Below are positions 18,125 through 26,328 of a stretch of 64,000 nucleotides of DNA, one piece after another. The position numbers and the translations under genes are program-made. Positions within the stretch are counted from its first letter, which is position 1. Every line of letters begins with the position of its first letter. The notes beneath the pieces were generated by a model, which saw only the letters and a program-made list of their open reading frames with translations, was not told the origin of the DNA and searched no databases. Where the stretch lies: NCBI GenBank assembly GCA_934457095.1, contig CAKSHJ010000005.1:34134-98133 (forward strand), given 5' to 3'. Source of the stretch: an uncultured Eubacteriales bacterium. GTDB taxonomy: Bacteria; Bacillota; Clostridia; Oscillospirales; Acutalibacteraceae.

Positions 18125-18153
18125 TTGAAATAAATGTCTAAATATGATATAAT
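18125..18153 (+). promoter_or_regulatory. SigA-type promoter for the lysR gene
   Basis: TTGAAA (18125-18130), 17-nt spacer, TATAAT (18148-18153), 27 nt before the start codon; the AAGGAACG ribosome site lies between. Confidence 0.8.
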
Positions 18154-18179
18154 GACAAAAAACAAGGAACGAAAAAAAT

Positions 18180-19091
18180 ATGACCTTACAGCAGTTAAAA
18201 TATATGATTGCAATAGCAGAATGCGGCTCAATTACATCTGCGGCACAGAAATTGCTTATAGCGCAGCCAAGTCTTTCAAAATCGGTATCAGAGCTAGAAA
18301 AGGAAATGAGTATCACAATATTCTGCCGTAATAACAGAGGAGTGTATCTATCGGAAGAAGGCTCTAAATTTCTTTCCTATGCAAGGCAGGTTTTAGAGCA
18401 AGCGGAACTGCTGGAACAGCAATATAAGGAAAAAGAAACGATTCGCCGTGTATTTTCCATCTCTGCTCAGCATTACGCATTTGTGGTAAACGCTTTTGTT
18501 GCTTTGGTAAAAGAATACGATGAAAGCAAATACGAGTTTACCCTGCGTGAATCAAGAACTCATGATATTATTGAAGATGTTCGTGTTTCACGAAGTGAGC
18601 TTGGAGTACTGTTTCTAAGCAATTTTAACCGTGAAGTGATGCTGCGAATTATTCAAAATGCAGATTTGAAATTTACTTCGCTTTTTTCTGCCGCTCCTCA
18701 TGTGTTTGTCAGCCGCAACAATCCGCTTGCCCATAAAAAAGGAGTTACGCTTGATGATTTAAAGGCATTTCCGAGACTTACCTATGAGCAGGGCGTCAAC
18801 AATTCTTTTTACTATTCCGAAGAACTGCACAGTACGGCGGAAAGTCCGAAAAATATTATCGTTACCGACCGTGCAACACTTTTTAATCTGCTTATTGGTC
18901 TGAATGGATATACAATTTCCTCCGGCATTTTGAGCAGTGATTTGAATGGAACTAACATTGTATCCATTCCGCTTGACAGCAGCGAGAGAATGGAAATCGG
19001 ATATATCGCACCGACAGACAGACCGCTGAACTCCGTAAGCGAACGCTATTTGGAGCATCTGAAGAAATATATTGAGGGTTATATCCCATAG
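18180..19091 (+). CDS. LysR family transcriptional regulator
   Basis: 303-aa regulator with a winged helix-turn-helix at residues 1-60 (LQQLKYMIAIAECGSITSAA, then QPSLSKSVSELEKEM) and a periplasmic-binding-protein-like effector domain from about 90. It is transcribed toward metE with a 127-nt gap, and an inverted repeat lies in that gap, so it is the obvious candidate regulator of metE, analogous to MetR (inference). A perfect 9-bp hairpin (19083-19107) overlaps its stop codon. Base composition is AT-richer than the backbone genes. Confidence 0.9.
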   Translation: MTLQQLKYMIAIAECGSITSAAQKLLIAQPSLSKSVSELEKEMSITIFCRNNRGVYLSEEGSKFLSYARQVLEQAELLEQQYKEKETIRRVFSISAQHYAFVVNAFVALVKEYDESKYEFTLRESRTHDIIEDVRVSRSELGVLFLSNFNREVMLRIIQNADLKFTSLFSAAPHVFVSRNNPLAHKKGVTLDDLKAFPRLTYEQGVNNSFYYSEELHSTAESPKNIIVTDRATLFNLLIGLNGYTISSGILSSDLNGTNIVSIPLDSSERMEIGYIAPTDRPLNSVSERYLEHLKKYIEGYIP

Positions 19092-19107
19092 CTTTAAACT
19101 ATGGGAT
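19083..19107 (+). terminator. Hairpin overlapping the lysR stop codon
   Basis: ATCCCATAG, 7-nt loop, CTATGGGAT: a perfect 9-bp stem. There is no T-run directly after it, so attenuation or mRNA 3' protection are as likely as termination. Confidence 0.4.
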
Positions 19108-19124
19108 GGCATTGAAAATAAATA

Positions 19125-19183
19125 TTAACACATAGCAGCCTTTTTGCGCTATACTGAATTACAGTAAGCACAGAAAGGCTGCT
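19125..19183 (+). promoter_or_regulatory. metE promoter region with nested inverted repeats
   Basis: A 10-bp perfect inverted repeat (AGCAGCCTTT at 19134-19143, AAAGGCTGCT at 19174-19183) encloses a shorter dyad TACTG-AATTA-CAGTA (19150-19166). A -10-like TATACT (19150-19155) lies inside, with TTAACA (19125-19130) at a long 19-nt spacing. Likely operator of the upstream LysR-type protein; if transcribed, the long repeat could also fold in the leader RNA. Confidence 0.5.
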
Positions 19184-19218
19184 TGTATTTTAAAAAATCT
19201 ATGTTAGGAGATATATGT

Positions 19219-21498
19219 ATGCGTACATCAATTATCGGTTATCCGAGAGTAGGTACTCTGAGAGAACTGAAATTTGCCACGGAAAAATATTTTAGAAAAG
19301 AGATTTCTGCTGATGAGCTGCAAAGCACGGCAAAAGAAATCAGAAAAGCAAATTGGCTGACGCAGAAAGCTTCAGGTCTTGATTTTATCCCATCAAACGA
19401 TTTTTCATTTTATGACAATATGCTGGACGCCGCAGTTCTTTTCAATATTGTTCCGTTCCGTTATTCTTCTTTGAATTTGTCGCCGATGGATACTTATTTT
19501 GCAATGGCAAGAGGCTATCAGGGAGAAATGGGAGATGTAAAAGCACTTGCTATGAAAAAGTGGTTTAATACCAATTACCACTACATGGTTCCCGAAAGTG
19601 ACGACAGTACTGAGATTCGGCTTGCAGGAACAAAACCGTTTGATGAATTTGAAGAAGCAAAATCTTTGAATATTGCCACAAAGCCTGTCATTATCGGCGC
19701 ATTCACATTGTTAAAGCTTTTGAGATATAAGGGGTCAAAAACTGCTGAGGATTATGCTGACGATGTTATCACCGCATATTCCGATTTACTTGCAAAATTT
19801 AATAAGTCCGGTGCAGAATGGGTACAGTTTGACGAGCCGTATTCGGTATATGATTTAGCAGAATCAGATATTGCGCTTTTTGAAAAGCTTTACAGCGGTA
19901 TCCTTTCTGCAAAAAATAAAGTAAAGATATTGCTTCAAACATATTTCGGAGATGTTCGTGACTGCTATAAAAATATTTCTGCTCTTGATTTTGACGGTAT
20001 CGGACTTGATTTTGTTGAAGGCAAAAAGACTTTTGAACTTGTATCAGAAAACGGATTTGCAGGCGGCAAAATTCTTTTTGCAGGGGTAGTAAACGGTAAG
20101 AATATCTGGAAAAACAACTATGAAAAAACTTTGGATTTGATTGGTAATTTGAAATTCAAAGGCATTGAAACAGTACTTAGCACTTCCTGCTCATTGCTCC
20201 ATGTTCCTTATACGCTGAAAAATGAAACCAAGCTGCCGCAAAAATATCTTGAACATTTTGCGTTTGCAGAAGAAAAACTTTTGGAGCTTGCTGAACTTAA
20301 ATTATTGTCAGAAACAGACTATGGAAACGAAAACTTGTATAAAGCCAATATTGAATTGCACAAAAACAGACCTGATTGTAATGACCCTGCCGTTAAGGAA
20401 AGAGTTGCAAATATAAGCGAGAGCGATTTTACAAGAATCCCTGCATTTGAAGAAAGAGAAAAAATTCAGAAAACGGTATTTTGCTTGCCGCTGTTCCCAA
20501 CAACAACAATCGGCTCTTTCCCACAGATATCGGATGTTAAGGCAAACCGCACCGCTTTTAGAAAAGGCAACATTACAGAAAACGAATATATAGAATTCAA
20601 CCGTAAAAAGATTGCTGAATGTGTTAAGATGCAGGAGGAAATCGGTTTGGATGTGCTTGTGCACGGAGAGTTTGAAAGAAACGATATGGTTGAATACTTC
20701 GGCGAACAGTTGAATGGCTATCTGTTTACCGAAAAGGCATGGGTACAGTCCTACGGCACACGTTGCGTTAAGCCGCCGATTATTTGGGGCGATGTTTCGA
20801 GAAGCAAACCGATGACGGTGGATTGGTCAGTTTATGCGCAAAGTCATACGGAAAAGCCAATGAAGGGTATGCTGACAGGTCCGGTGACGATTCTTAACTG
20901 GTCTTTCCCGCGTGAGGATATATCGCTAAAGGAGAGTACTTATCAGATTGCATTGGCTATCCGTGATGAGGTTTTGGACTTGGAGAAAAACGGCATCCGA
21001 ATCATTCAAGTTGACGAGGCTGCGCTGCGTGAAAAATTGCCGCTGCGAAAATCTGACTGGTACAGCGATTATCTTGATTTTGCCATTCCCGCATTCCGTC
21101 TTGTTCACAGTGGAGTAAAACCGGAGACACAAGTCCATACCCATATGTGTTACAGCGAATTTACCGATATTATTAAAGCCATCGACGATATGGATGCAGA
21201 TGTTATTAGCTTCGAGGCTTCCCGTTCCGATTTGCAGATATTGGATTCTTTAAAGGATAATAACTTTAAAACAGAGGTCGGCCCCGGCGTTTATGATATT
21301 CACTCGCCGAGAGTGCCGTCCGTCAAAGAAATCAAATCCGCACTTTATAAAATGCTGGATAAAATTGCTCCTGAAAAGTTATGGGTCAATCCCGACTGCG
21401 GATTGAAAACGAGAGGAACTGCCGAGACAACCGCAAGCCTTAAAAATCTTGTGAAAGCAGCGAAAGAAATCAGACACGAAAATAACGAATCTGTTTAA
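19219..21498 (+). CDS. metE: Cobalamin-independent methionine synthase MetE
   Basis: Transfers the methyl group of 5-methyltetrahydrofolate (polyglutamate) to homocysteine. Both (beta/alpha)8 halves are present: N-terminal RTSIIGYPRVG...ELKFATEKYF, catalytic half from about residue 425 (TTTIGSFPQ). Zinc ligands are visible: His642 and Cys644 in VHTHMCYSEF and Cys727 in NPDCGLKTR; the homocysteine-loop Asp is in QVDEAALREKLPLR. Start at ATG 19219 with AGGAG 8 nt upstream; a longer frame from 19183 contains the ribosome site. 759 aa, normal size. Codon use (many AAA, GAA, ATT) differs from the flanking backbone, suggesting acquisition with lysR. Confidence 0.97.
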   Translation: MRTSIIGYPRVGTLRELKFATEKYFRKEISADELQSTAKEIRKANWLTQKASGLDFIPSNDFSFYDNMLDAAVLFNIVPFRYSSLNLSPMDTYFAMARGYQGEMGDVKALAMKKWFNTNYHYMVPESDDSTEIRLAGTKPFDEFEEAKSLNIATKPVIIGAFTLLKLLRYKGSKTAEDYADDVITAYSDLLAKFNKSGAEWVQFDEPYSVYDLAESDIALFEKLYSGILSAKNKVKILLQTYFGDVRDCYKNISALDFDGIGLDFVEGKKTFELVSENGFAGGKILFAGVVNGKNIWKNNYEKTLDLIGNLKFKGIETVLSTSCSLLHVPYTLKNETKLPQKYLEHFAFAEEKLLELAELKLLSETDYGNENLYKANIELHKNRPDCNDPAVKERVANISESDFTRIPAFEEREKIQKTVFCLPLFPTTTIGSFPQISDVKANRTAFRKGNITENEYIEFNRKKIAECVKMQEEIGLDVLVHGEFERNDMVEYFGEQLNGYLFTEKAWVQSYGTRCVKPPIIWGDVSRSKPMTVDWSVYAQSHTEKPMKGMLTGPVTILNWSFPREDISLKESTYQIALAIRDEVLDLEKNGIRIIQVDEAALREKLPLRKSDWYSDYLDFAIPAFRLVHSGVKPETQVHTHMCYSEFTDIIKAIDDMDADVISFEASRSDLQILDSLKDNNFKTEVGPGVYDIHSPRVPSVKEIKSALYKMLDKIAPEKLWVNPDCGLKTRGTAETTASLKNLVKAAKEIRHENNESV

Positions 21499-21820
21499 AG
21501 AAAAGACGGCGCTGTCTTATAAAATTTTCTCACCGAAGCCGGCATCGCCTGTCAATACGATTTTCGTTACGGCACCTCATCATTACAGGCGGTGTTTATG
21601 GTTTTAATATAAATGGGTCTATTAAAAAACGGCGGTATTTTTATAAACAATTTTTCAAAAAAAGGTAGACATTTTCCACATGTTATGGTAATATTAAAAA
21701 AAGTATGTAACAATATGTTGTTTTTTGGCGAAGTTTTTTGCTTTTGAGGGTTCTTTTTAACAAGATTTTTTGAATCGTCGGAAGATTTGGTATAAACTTA
21801 GCATGAAAGGGAGGTGCAAA
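21499..21820 (+). other. Intergenic stretch between metE and the export cluster
   Basis: No gene recognised. A weak 5-bp hairpin (AAGAC/GTCTT, 21503-21518) directly follows metE. The second half is very AT-rich with several T/A runs and contains TTGAAT and TATAAA elements near 21772-21795 at a short 15-nt spacing, a poor match to a SigA promoter. Confidence 0.4.
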
Positions 21821-22168
21821 ATGAACAGTGTACAAAAACGAAAGAAACTATGGTTGAAGCTTGGATTTGCAGCATTGGTGTTTATTATAACGGCCATTGC
21901 GAGTATTTGTAGTGTTCGGGCCGAAATTGTTATGGTAAAAAGTGCCGATTCGGTTGTTTTGTTACAAACAAAAATGGGAGGAAATAAAGGTTTTAACGCA
22001 ATTTTAAGCCGAAAAGACTTGACTCCGACGTATAATTATTTGTATAATAAAAGTCTAACCGGTAATATATTAAATAGAACCTATCATGTTCACGGTGTAA
22101 AACAGGTAGCTTGGTTGCTTTTAGAACCGAACGATAGTCGGGGCGGAGAATGGGCCGATTCCGGTTAG
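21821..22168 (+). CDS. Small secreted or membrane-anchored protein, unknown; possibly frame-disrupted
   Basis: 115 aa from ATG 21821, chosen for its strong GGAGGTG ribosome site. A basic N-terminus (QKRKKLWLK) and a hydrophobic stretch at residues 12-32 form a signal peptide or anchor. The rest is a polar extracellular region with Tyr and Asn; no family recognised. The frame ends in RGGEWADSG, but the next 220 nt in another frame read like coding sequence (YAVNIAVGKAVEMAYIE) interrupted by several stops, so this may be the 5' part of a decayed longer gene. First member of an export-related cluster. Confidence 0.5.
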   Translation: MNSVQKRKKLWLKLGFAALVFIITAIASICSVRAEIVMVKSADSVVLLQTKMGGNKGFNAILSRKDLTPTYNYLYNKSLTGNILNRTYHVHGVKQVAWLLLEPNDSRGGEWADSG

Positions 22169-22436
22169 GGGTACAGATGGTAAATAACTACGTCCAATGT
22201 GCCAATATCGGTTGACCCAGCGCCTATGCAGTGAATATTGCAGTTGGCAAAGCCGTTGAAATGGCGTACATTGAGTAAACGAAGTATTTTGGTTCTTAAT
22301 AGGCGGCGTTTACATTTGAGACGAATTATGATGATAATATTGCAGCGGCCTCAGTGTAAAGTTCTTGCTTAATTAAAATCAGATTTTACTCCGGATGTCA
22401 ATGAACCAATAACACCGTAATGAAAGGAAGGCACGC
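22169..22436 (+). pseudogene. Possible decayed 3' part of the preceding gene
   Basis: In the frame containing ATG 22177 the sequence reads NNYVQCANIG, stop, PSAYAVNIAVGKAVEMAYIE, stop, TKYFGS, two stops, AAFTFETNYDDNIAAASV. The stretches between stops have ordinary protein composition, which suggests an old coding region shifted relative to the upstream frame. No family recognised. Confidence 0.3.
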
Positions 22437-23003
22437 ATGGAAAGCGGGCGTAAGGACAGAAGACGAGAGTTAGAATTAGTACAGAGAAAAGCAAAAAGAA
22501 GCGTCAGAAGGCGCAGAAGATTTCTGATTTGCCTCATCATCGGAGTTCCTTTAGCGCTTGTAATTTGCGGGCTGACGGTATGGCTGACTGCCTTTAATCC
22601 GTTTGATAGCAATGCCAGTCAAGGTAGAGGTTCTACTTTAGAGCAGACCAGGCAACAGTTACAGGAAGAAGCAGATAAAAGTCAATTTCGCATCAAGGTT
22701 AATGCAGAGCCTCATTTTGAGACAGGTGATGCTGAGGGTTCTCTCTTTTTGGAAAACCCTTCTGCCAATGTTTATAATATGCAGGCAGTTGTTACCTTGG
22801 ATGAAACCGGCGAGATTCTCTATGAAAGCGATGTGTTGTTGCCCGGCGGTCAGCGTCTAAAAGTGAAGCTCAACCGGGCGCTGCCGGATGGAGAATACCC
22901 CGCAACAGTGACTGCAACGGCGATTGACCGCACAACACAGCAGCCTGTGGGCGAGGTAAAAACCGCAATTGTCATTAAGGTGGGAACAAGGTTCGTTTCT
23001 TAA
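22437..23003 (+). CDS. Bitopic membrane protein with extracellular beta domain
   Basis: 188 aa. The first 38 residues are highly basic (RKDRRRELELVQRKAKRS, then RRRRRF), followed by one membrane segment (about 39-58) and an extracellular domain of alternating hydrophobic strands, for example GSLFLENPSANVYNMQAVVT and LKVKLNRALPDGEYPATVTA, like an immunoglobulin-type sandwich. Function unknown. ATG with GAAAGGAAGG upstream. It sits directly before a secreted protein and upstream of a signal peptidase gene, so a role in anchoring or assembling that secreted protein is a reasonable inference, no more. Confidence 0.65.
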   Translation: MESGRKDRRRELELVQRKAKRSVRRRRRFLICLIIGVPLALVICGLTVWLTAFNPFDSNASQGRGSTLEQTRQQLQEEADKSQFRIKVNAEPHFETGDAEGSLFLENPSANVYNMQAVVTLDETGEILYESDVLLPGGQRLKVKLNRALPDGEYPATVTATAIDRTTQQPVGEVKTAIVIKVGTRFVS

Positions 23004-23070
23004 CGGAATAAGCTTTGTTTACATAAATACAGTAGTTTGTACCAAATATAGGAAAGGGAGCTGAGAATTT

Positions 23071-23781
23071 ATGAATACAAAACGCTCTAAATATTTGTTT
23101 ATGCTATTATTTGCCGTTATATTAACCGCAGCAATATTGATACCGGTCCAGGCTGCGCAAATCCCCGTGCCGGATTCCCAAACAAACCCTGATCCGGAGG
23201 TCAATGTAGGTACCCCCGAAGAAGGTAAAACTCTGGTGGGTGTAGCGGTGTCTAAAACCAATCCCGAAAATCTTTCGGTGGAGGTACCGTTGTATGTTAC
23301 GCTAAGCGTTACCAAAGACAGTACCGGAACTCCTGTTGTATATACGCCCGATGGTTACAGCATTACCAACAACACCAAGGATATAGACAAAAATGTTTCT
23401 AAAGTGGGCATTACCGGTATGACGGTAAGCGGCGTGGCAAACGGCACATGGAGTCTTTCTGAAAATGCGCCTACCAGTAACGCTAAGACAATGCAGTTTA
23501 CCATTGCGGGGCTTGTTATGCCTACTGTTCAGGCAGGGTCGACAGCAGCGCAAACGGTTAATCTTAAGGTAGTAAATTCTCCGTTTTATGATAATGTTAC
23601 AAGTAAATTTAAACCAATAGATGCAACCGGTACAGGGCAGGCGTTGAACCTTGAAGGCAAGGTTTCTTCAACCTACCAAATTACAGATAGTAGCACAATT
23701 CCACAATTTAAAATTAAATACCGCATTTCTCTTTTAGATGAAGCGGGTAATCCAATCGGCGTACAGTCGACAGATAATTAG
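23071..23781 (+). CDS. Secreted beta-rich surface protein, unknown
   Basis: 236 aa with a classical signal peptide (KRSKYLF, hydrophobic core, cleavage likely after VQA near residue 29). The mature part is Thr/Val/Ser-rich and predicted all-beta, with strands such as SVEVPLYVTLSVTKD, VSKVGITGMTVSGVANG and TMQFTIAGLVM. A single TWSLSE recalls the WxL signature, but the second WxL motif and its C-terminal position are missing. There is no LPxTG signal. Layout resembles secreted subunits that lie next to dedicated signal peptidases in Firmicutes (TasA/SipW-like arrangements), though the SipW-type leader is not seen. Strong AAAGGGAG ribosome site. Confidence 0.65.
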   Translation: MNTKRSKYLFMLLFAVILTAAILIPVQAAQIPVPDSQTNPDPEVNVGTPEEGKTLVGVAVSKTNPENLSVEVPLYVTLSVTKDSTGTPVVYTPDGYSITNNTKDIDKNVSKVGITGMTVSGVANGTWSLSENAPTSNAKTMQFTIAGLVMPTVQAGSTAAQTVNLKVVNSPFYDNVTSKFKPIDATGTGQALNLEGKVSSTYQITDSSTIPQFKIKYRISLLDEAGNPIGVQSTDN

Positions 23782-23836
23782 CAAAGAACCCTCGGAGTCG
23801 CAAAAAGCGACGCATTCAGAAAAAGGAGCTATCGAG

Positions 23837-24397
23837 ATGGAGTTACAGGATATCAAAACCATGACATTCGGCGGATACAGCAAGGAAGATGTACGGGAAT
23901 ATATTTCCGAAATATTAGAGGAAAATGAAAAATTGCTGGAGTTGGAACACGGTAGAGCCGAACAATTGGAGGCTCAAAATGCGCGTCTGCTGGAGGAATT
24001 GCATATGCTCAGAACCGCCGGAGAGCGTCAGGAGCAAAATAAAAAATATCATTTTCAGGAGGTAGAGCAGTTGCGTGCCAGAGCTGAAGCTGAGTGCATG
24101 CAAATGCGTCAAGAGGCCACTGAAAATGTTTCCTGGCAAATCCGTACGGCTGCTGTTCGTTTGGAGCAGACTGAGCGTGAATGCAGAGAAAGAGTAGAGG
24201 AAGCTGAAAAACGCGCAAGACAAGTGCGTAAAGCTACCGAACAGTATTTGCAAAAATTCTCGAAAGAGGTAGCAGAGGCATTAAAATGGCTTGAACTGAT
24301 TAAAACAGAAATGGATCAAATTTTGCCACAGCAACAATTTATGCCAAAGGAAGAAATGGAATATGACAGACCGCTGAGCAGAATGCATCACATATGA
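23837..24397 (+). CDS. DivIVA-domain-like coiled-coil protein
   Basis: 186 aa. The N-terminal IKTMTFGGYSKEDVREYISEI resembles the DivIVA/GpsB lipid-binding module (motif F-x-G-Y-x-x-x-D-V), followed by one long coiled coil (about residues 28-165) rich in Glu, Gln and Arg. Such proteins mark curved membrane sites or act as scaffolds for cell-wall enzymes. Start at ATG 23837 with AAAGGAG 8 nt upstream. It overlaps the signal peptidase gene by 4 nt (ATGA), so the two are translationally coupled. A scaffold role for local secretion is an inference from context. Confidence 0.7.
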   Translation: MELQDIKTMTFGGYSKEDVREYISEILEENEKLLELEHGRAEQLEAQNARLLEELHMLRTAGERQEQNKKYHFQEVEQLRARAEAECMQMRQEATENVSWQIRTAAVRLEQTERECRERVEEAEKRARQVRKATEQYLQKFSKEVAEALKWLELIKTEMDQILPQQQFMPKEEMEYDRPLSRMHHI

Positions 24398-24918
24398 ACA
24401 GCGAGGAATTCCGTCAACAATTCCAGGAAATTGAAAAACGGCGGCGTAAAGCAATCCGCATGCTTTTATTATTCATAGCAATTGTGATTGCGGCAGCTGT
24501 GTTTATCTTTCAATTTGTATGTGGAATTGCAGTGGTACATGGAGAGTCTATGATACCGGGACTTCGGGATGGAACAGTTGTGTTGTATTTTCGTCAAGGT
24601 ATGCCCGGCTTCGGAGATGTGACAGTGTTGAAAACAGAGAATGGCACTCCGATTATCAAACGAGTTATTGGCTTAGAGGGCGACACGATTGAAGTGGATG
24701 AACAAGGAAAAACAACGCGTAATGGAGTACTTTTACAGGAAGATTATGCAAAATACGGCGTGGGCAATATTGGAAACAAGACAAAAACAGTAGTGGAATT
24801 AGGGCGAATATTTGTCTTAGGAGATAATCGCTCGGTTTCCATAGATAGCCGTGCTGAGGGGAGTTACCCTTTGGAGTCTATACAAGGCACTGTATTCTTT
24901 GCATTTCAGTCGCTGTAA
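24394..24918 (+). CDS. Signal peptidase I
   Basis: Membrane serine protease that removes signal peptides of exported proteins. 174 aa: one N-terminal membrane segment (22-43), nucleophile Ser52 in GESMIPGL, general base Lys89 in IIKRVIGLEGD, and the conserved LGDNRSVSIDSR box near residue 147. The Ser/Lys dyad makes it a P-type enzyme, not the Ser/His ER-type SipW. Coupled to the upstream DivIVA-like gene; probably serves the cluster 21.8-24.9 kb. Confidence 0.93.
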   Translation: MNSEEFRQQFQEIEKRRRKAIRMLLLFIAIVIAAAVFIFQFVCGIAVVHGESMIPGLRDGTVVLYFRQGMPGFGDVTVLKTENGTPIIKRVIGLEGDTIEVDEQGKTTRNGVLLQEDYAKYGVGNIGNKTKTVVELGRIFVLGDNRSVSIDSRAEGSYPLESIQGTVFFAFQSL

Positions 24919-24956
24919 AAACCAGTCACTGTGAAAATCAAATATCTTATCTCTCT

Positions 24957-24992
24957 AAAAGCGTTGTATACCTGCGTATGCGGCGCTTTTTA
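24957..24992 (+). terminator. Terminator of the export cluster
   Basis: AAAGCG plus a wobble-paired extension to GTATAC, loop CTGC, and return arm ending CGCTTTT with T-run; about 14 bp. Confidence 0.85.
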
Positions 24993-25092
24993 TATAGCAA
25001 TGTAACAAAAAGTTGAAAAAAGCTTGTATATTCCACGAATTTAGTATAAAATTAAAACTGAATATTTTAGGCAAAAGGAGGTGTCATGCACC

Positions 25093-26208
25093 GTGTCTTT
25101 GGTGAATTTTTGGGAAATATTCAAGAAAAATTTATTTGCCATTGCAACTATGGCAATTTCCATAGGCGTACTGGTTTATTTTTTAATTACCACAGACGGA
25201 ATTGCAGCTTTTAGCAGCATTGCAAATACACTGCAGATACCGTGGTTTGTGCTGATTTTTGTTGCCGTCATTGTGGGTTGGTTATTGGAGGCATTGGTGC
25301 TGCACTTTTTTTGCAAGAAGGTATATCCACAGTGGAAATATTGGTATTCGCTGATAATTGGCATGATTGGCCTTTTATACAGTGCGTTGACACCGTTTGC
25401 AACCGGTGGGCAGGCTATGCAGATTTATTATATGCGCAAACTAGGCATGGACACCGGTGGCGCGGGTTCCATCATTGCGATAAAAAGCTTGGTTTATCAA
25501 GTGATTATGGTTCTGTTTGCGTTGGTTATGGTGTTTTGGAAGCTTCCGTTTTTTCAAAGCAGCGTCAGCAATTTTTCGTTTTTAACCATTATTGGTTTGG
25601 CTACCAATCTCACTTTTGTATTGTTGGTTATTTTTTTTGCGGTTTGCGAAAAAGTGACCGATAAATGTTTGCGAGGTATTCTTAAGTTTTTGTATCGTAT
25701 AAAAATTGTGAAAAAACCAATTTCGCGCTACCATAAGCTGCACAGCGAATTTGCCATTTTTCATAAAAGTACCAAATTGGTCGGTAAGTCGGTCAAGGTG
25801 TATTTGGGCGCTGTATTTTTTACTGTGGTGCAAATTTTTGTTGCCTGCGCCATACCGTACCTGATTTACCGAAGCTTTAGCTTTCGGGGCGCTGATTTGT
25901 TCGATATGCTGGGCGCACAGGCATTTGTGAACATGGTTTCGGCGTTTATTCCGCTGCCGGGTGCCTCGGGCGGTGCGGAGGGCAGTTTTTATTTATTCTT
26001 CGGCACTTTTTTTGGCAATCAGTTTATTATACCGGCGCTGTTTATTTGGCGAGTGGTTACATATTATTTGAACATTTTGGGTGGTTTGGCGTTTGTATTC
26101 GTTGTAAAACGCATATCCCAGCAAACGCTGTACCGAGAAAAGTCCAAGGCGGAGTTGGAAGCGGACGCGGCTTCGGCGGAATTGGAAAGGCAAAAATGGA
26201 AGCTGTAA
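25093..26208 (+). CDS. Lysylphosphatidylglycerol synthase-type transmembrane protein (UPF0104)
   Basis: Polytopic membrane protein with about eight hydrophobic segments and the family hallmarks TPFATGGQAMQIYYMRK (about residue 100), plus PLPGASGGAEGSF (about 290), as in the flippase half of MprF. It has no soluble aminoacyl-transferase domain, so it would be a lipid transporter or flippase-like protein whose substrate is unknown. I start at GTG 25093, 10 nt after AAGGAGG; the GTG at 25081 overlaps the ribosome site. 371 aa. Its own terminator follows. Confidence 0.85.
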   Translation: MSLVNFWEIFKKNLFAIATMAISIGVLVYFLITTDGIAAFSSIANTLQIPWFVLIFVAVIVGWLLEALVLHFFCKKVYPQWKYWYSLIIGMIGLLYSALTPFATGGQAMQIYYMRKLGMDTGGAGSIIAIKSLVYQVIMVLFALVMVFWKLPFFQSSVSNFSFLTIIGLATNLTFVLLVIFFAVCEKVTDKCLRGILKFLYRIKIVKKPISRYHKLHSEFAIFHKSTKLVGKSVKVYLGAVFFTVVQIFVACAIPYLIYRSFSFRGADLFDMLGAQAFVNMVSAFIPLPGASGGAEGSFYLFFGTFFGNQFIIPALFIWRVVTYYLNILGGLAFVFVVKRISQQTLYREKSKAELEADAASAELERQKWKL

Positions 26209-26218
26209 AAATAGCGGG

Positions 26219-26258
26219 AAAACTCTCATGGCAAAAAGTGTTGCCGTGGGAGTTTTTT
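26219..26258 (+). terminator. Terminator after the UPF0104 gene
   Basis: AAAACTCTCATGGCA / TGCCGTGGGAGTTTT, 15 bp with two G-T pairs, 8-nt loop, T-run. Confidence 0.9.
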
Positions 26259-26328
26259 TATGTAGGGCTTCTAATTTTGTGCGGGCGGACATATAGTTAC
26301 AACAAAGAAAAATATGGGAGGTGCAAAT

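Noticed and set aside
17789..18133. Hydrophobic-looking open frame on the + strand
   Set aside because: It is antisense to the RepA-like remnant, and its hydrophobicity results from Lys-rich antisense codons.
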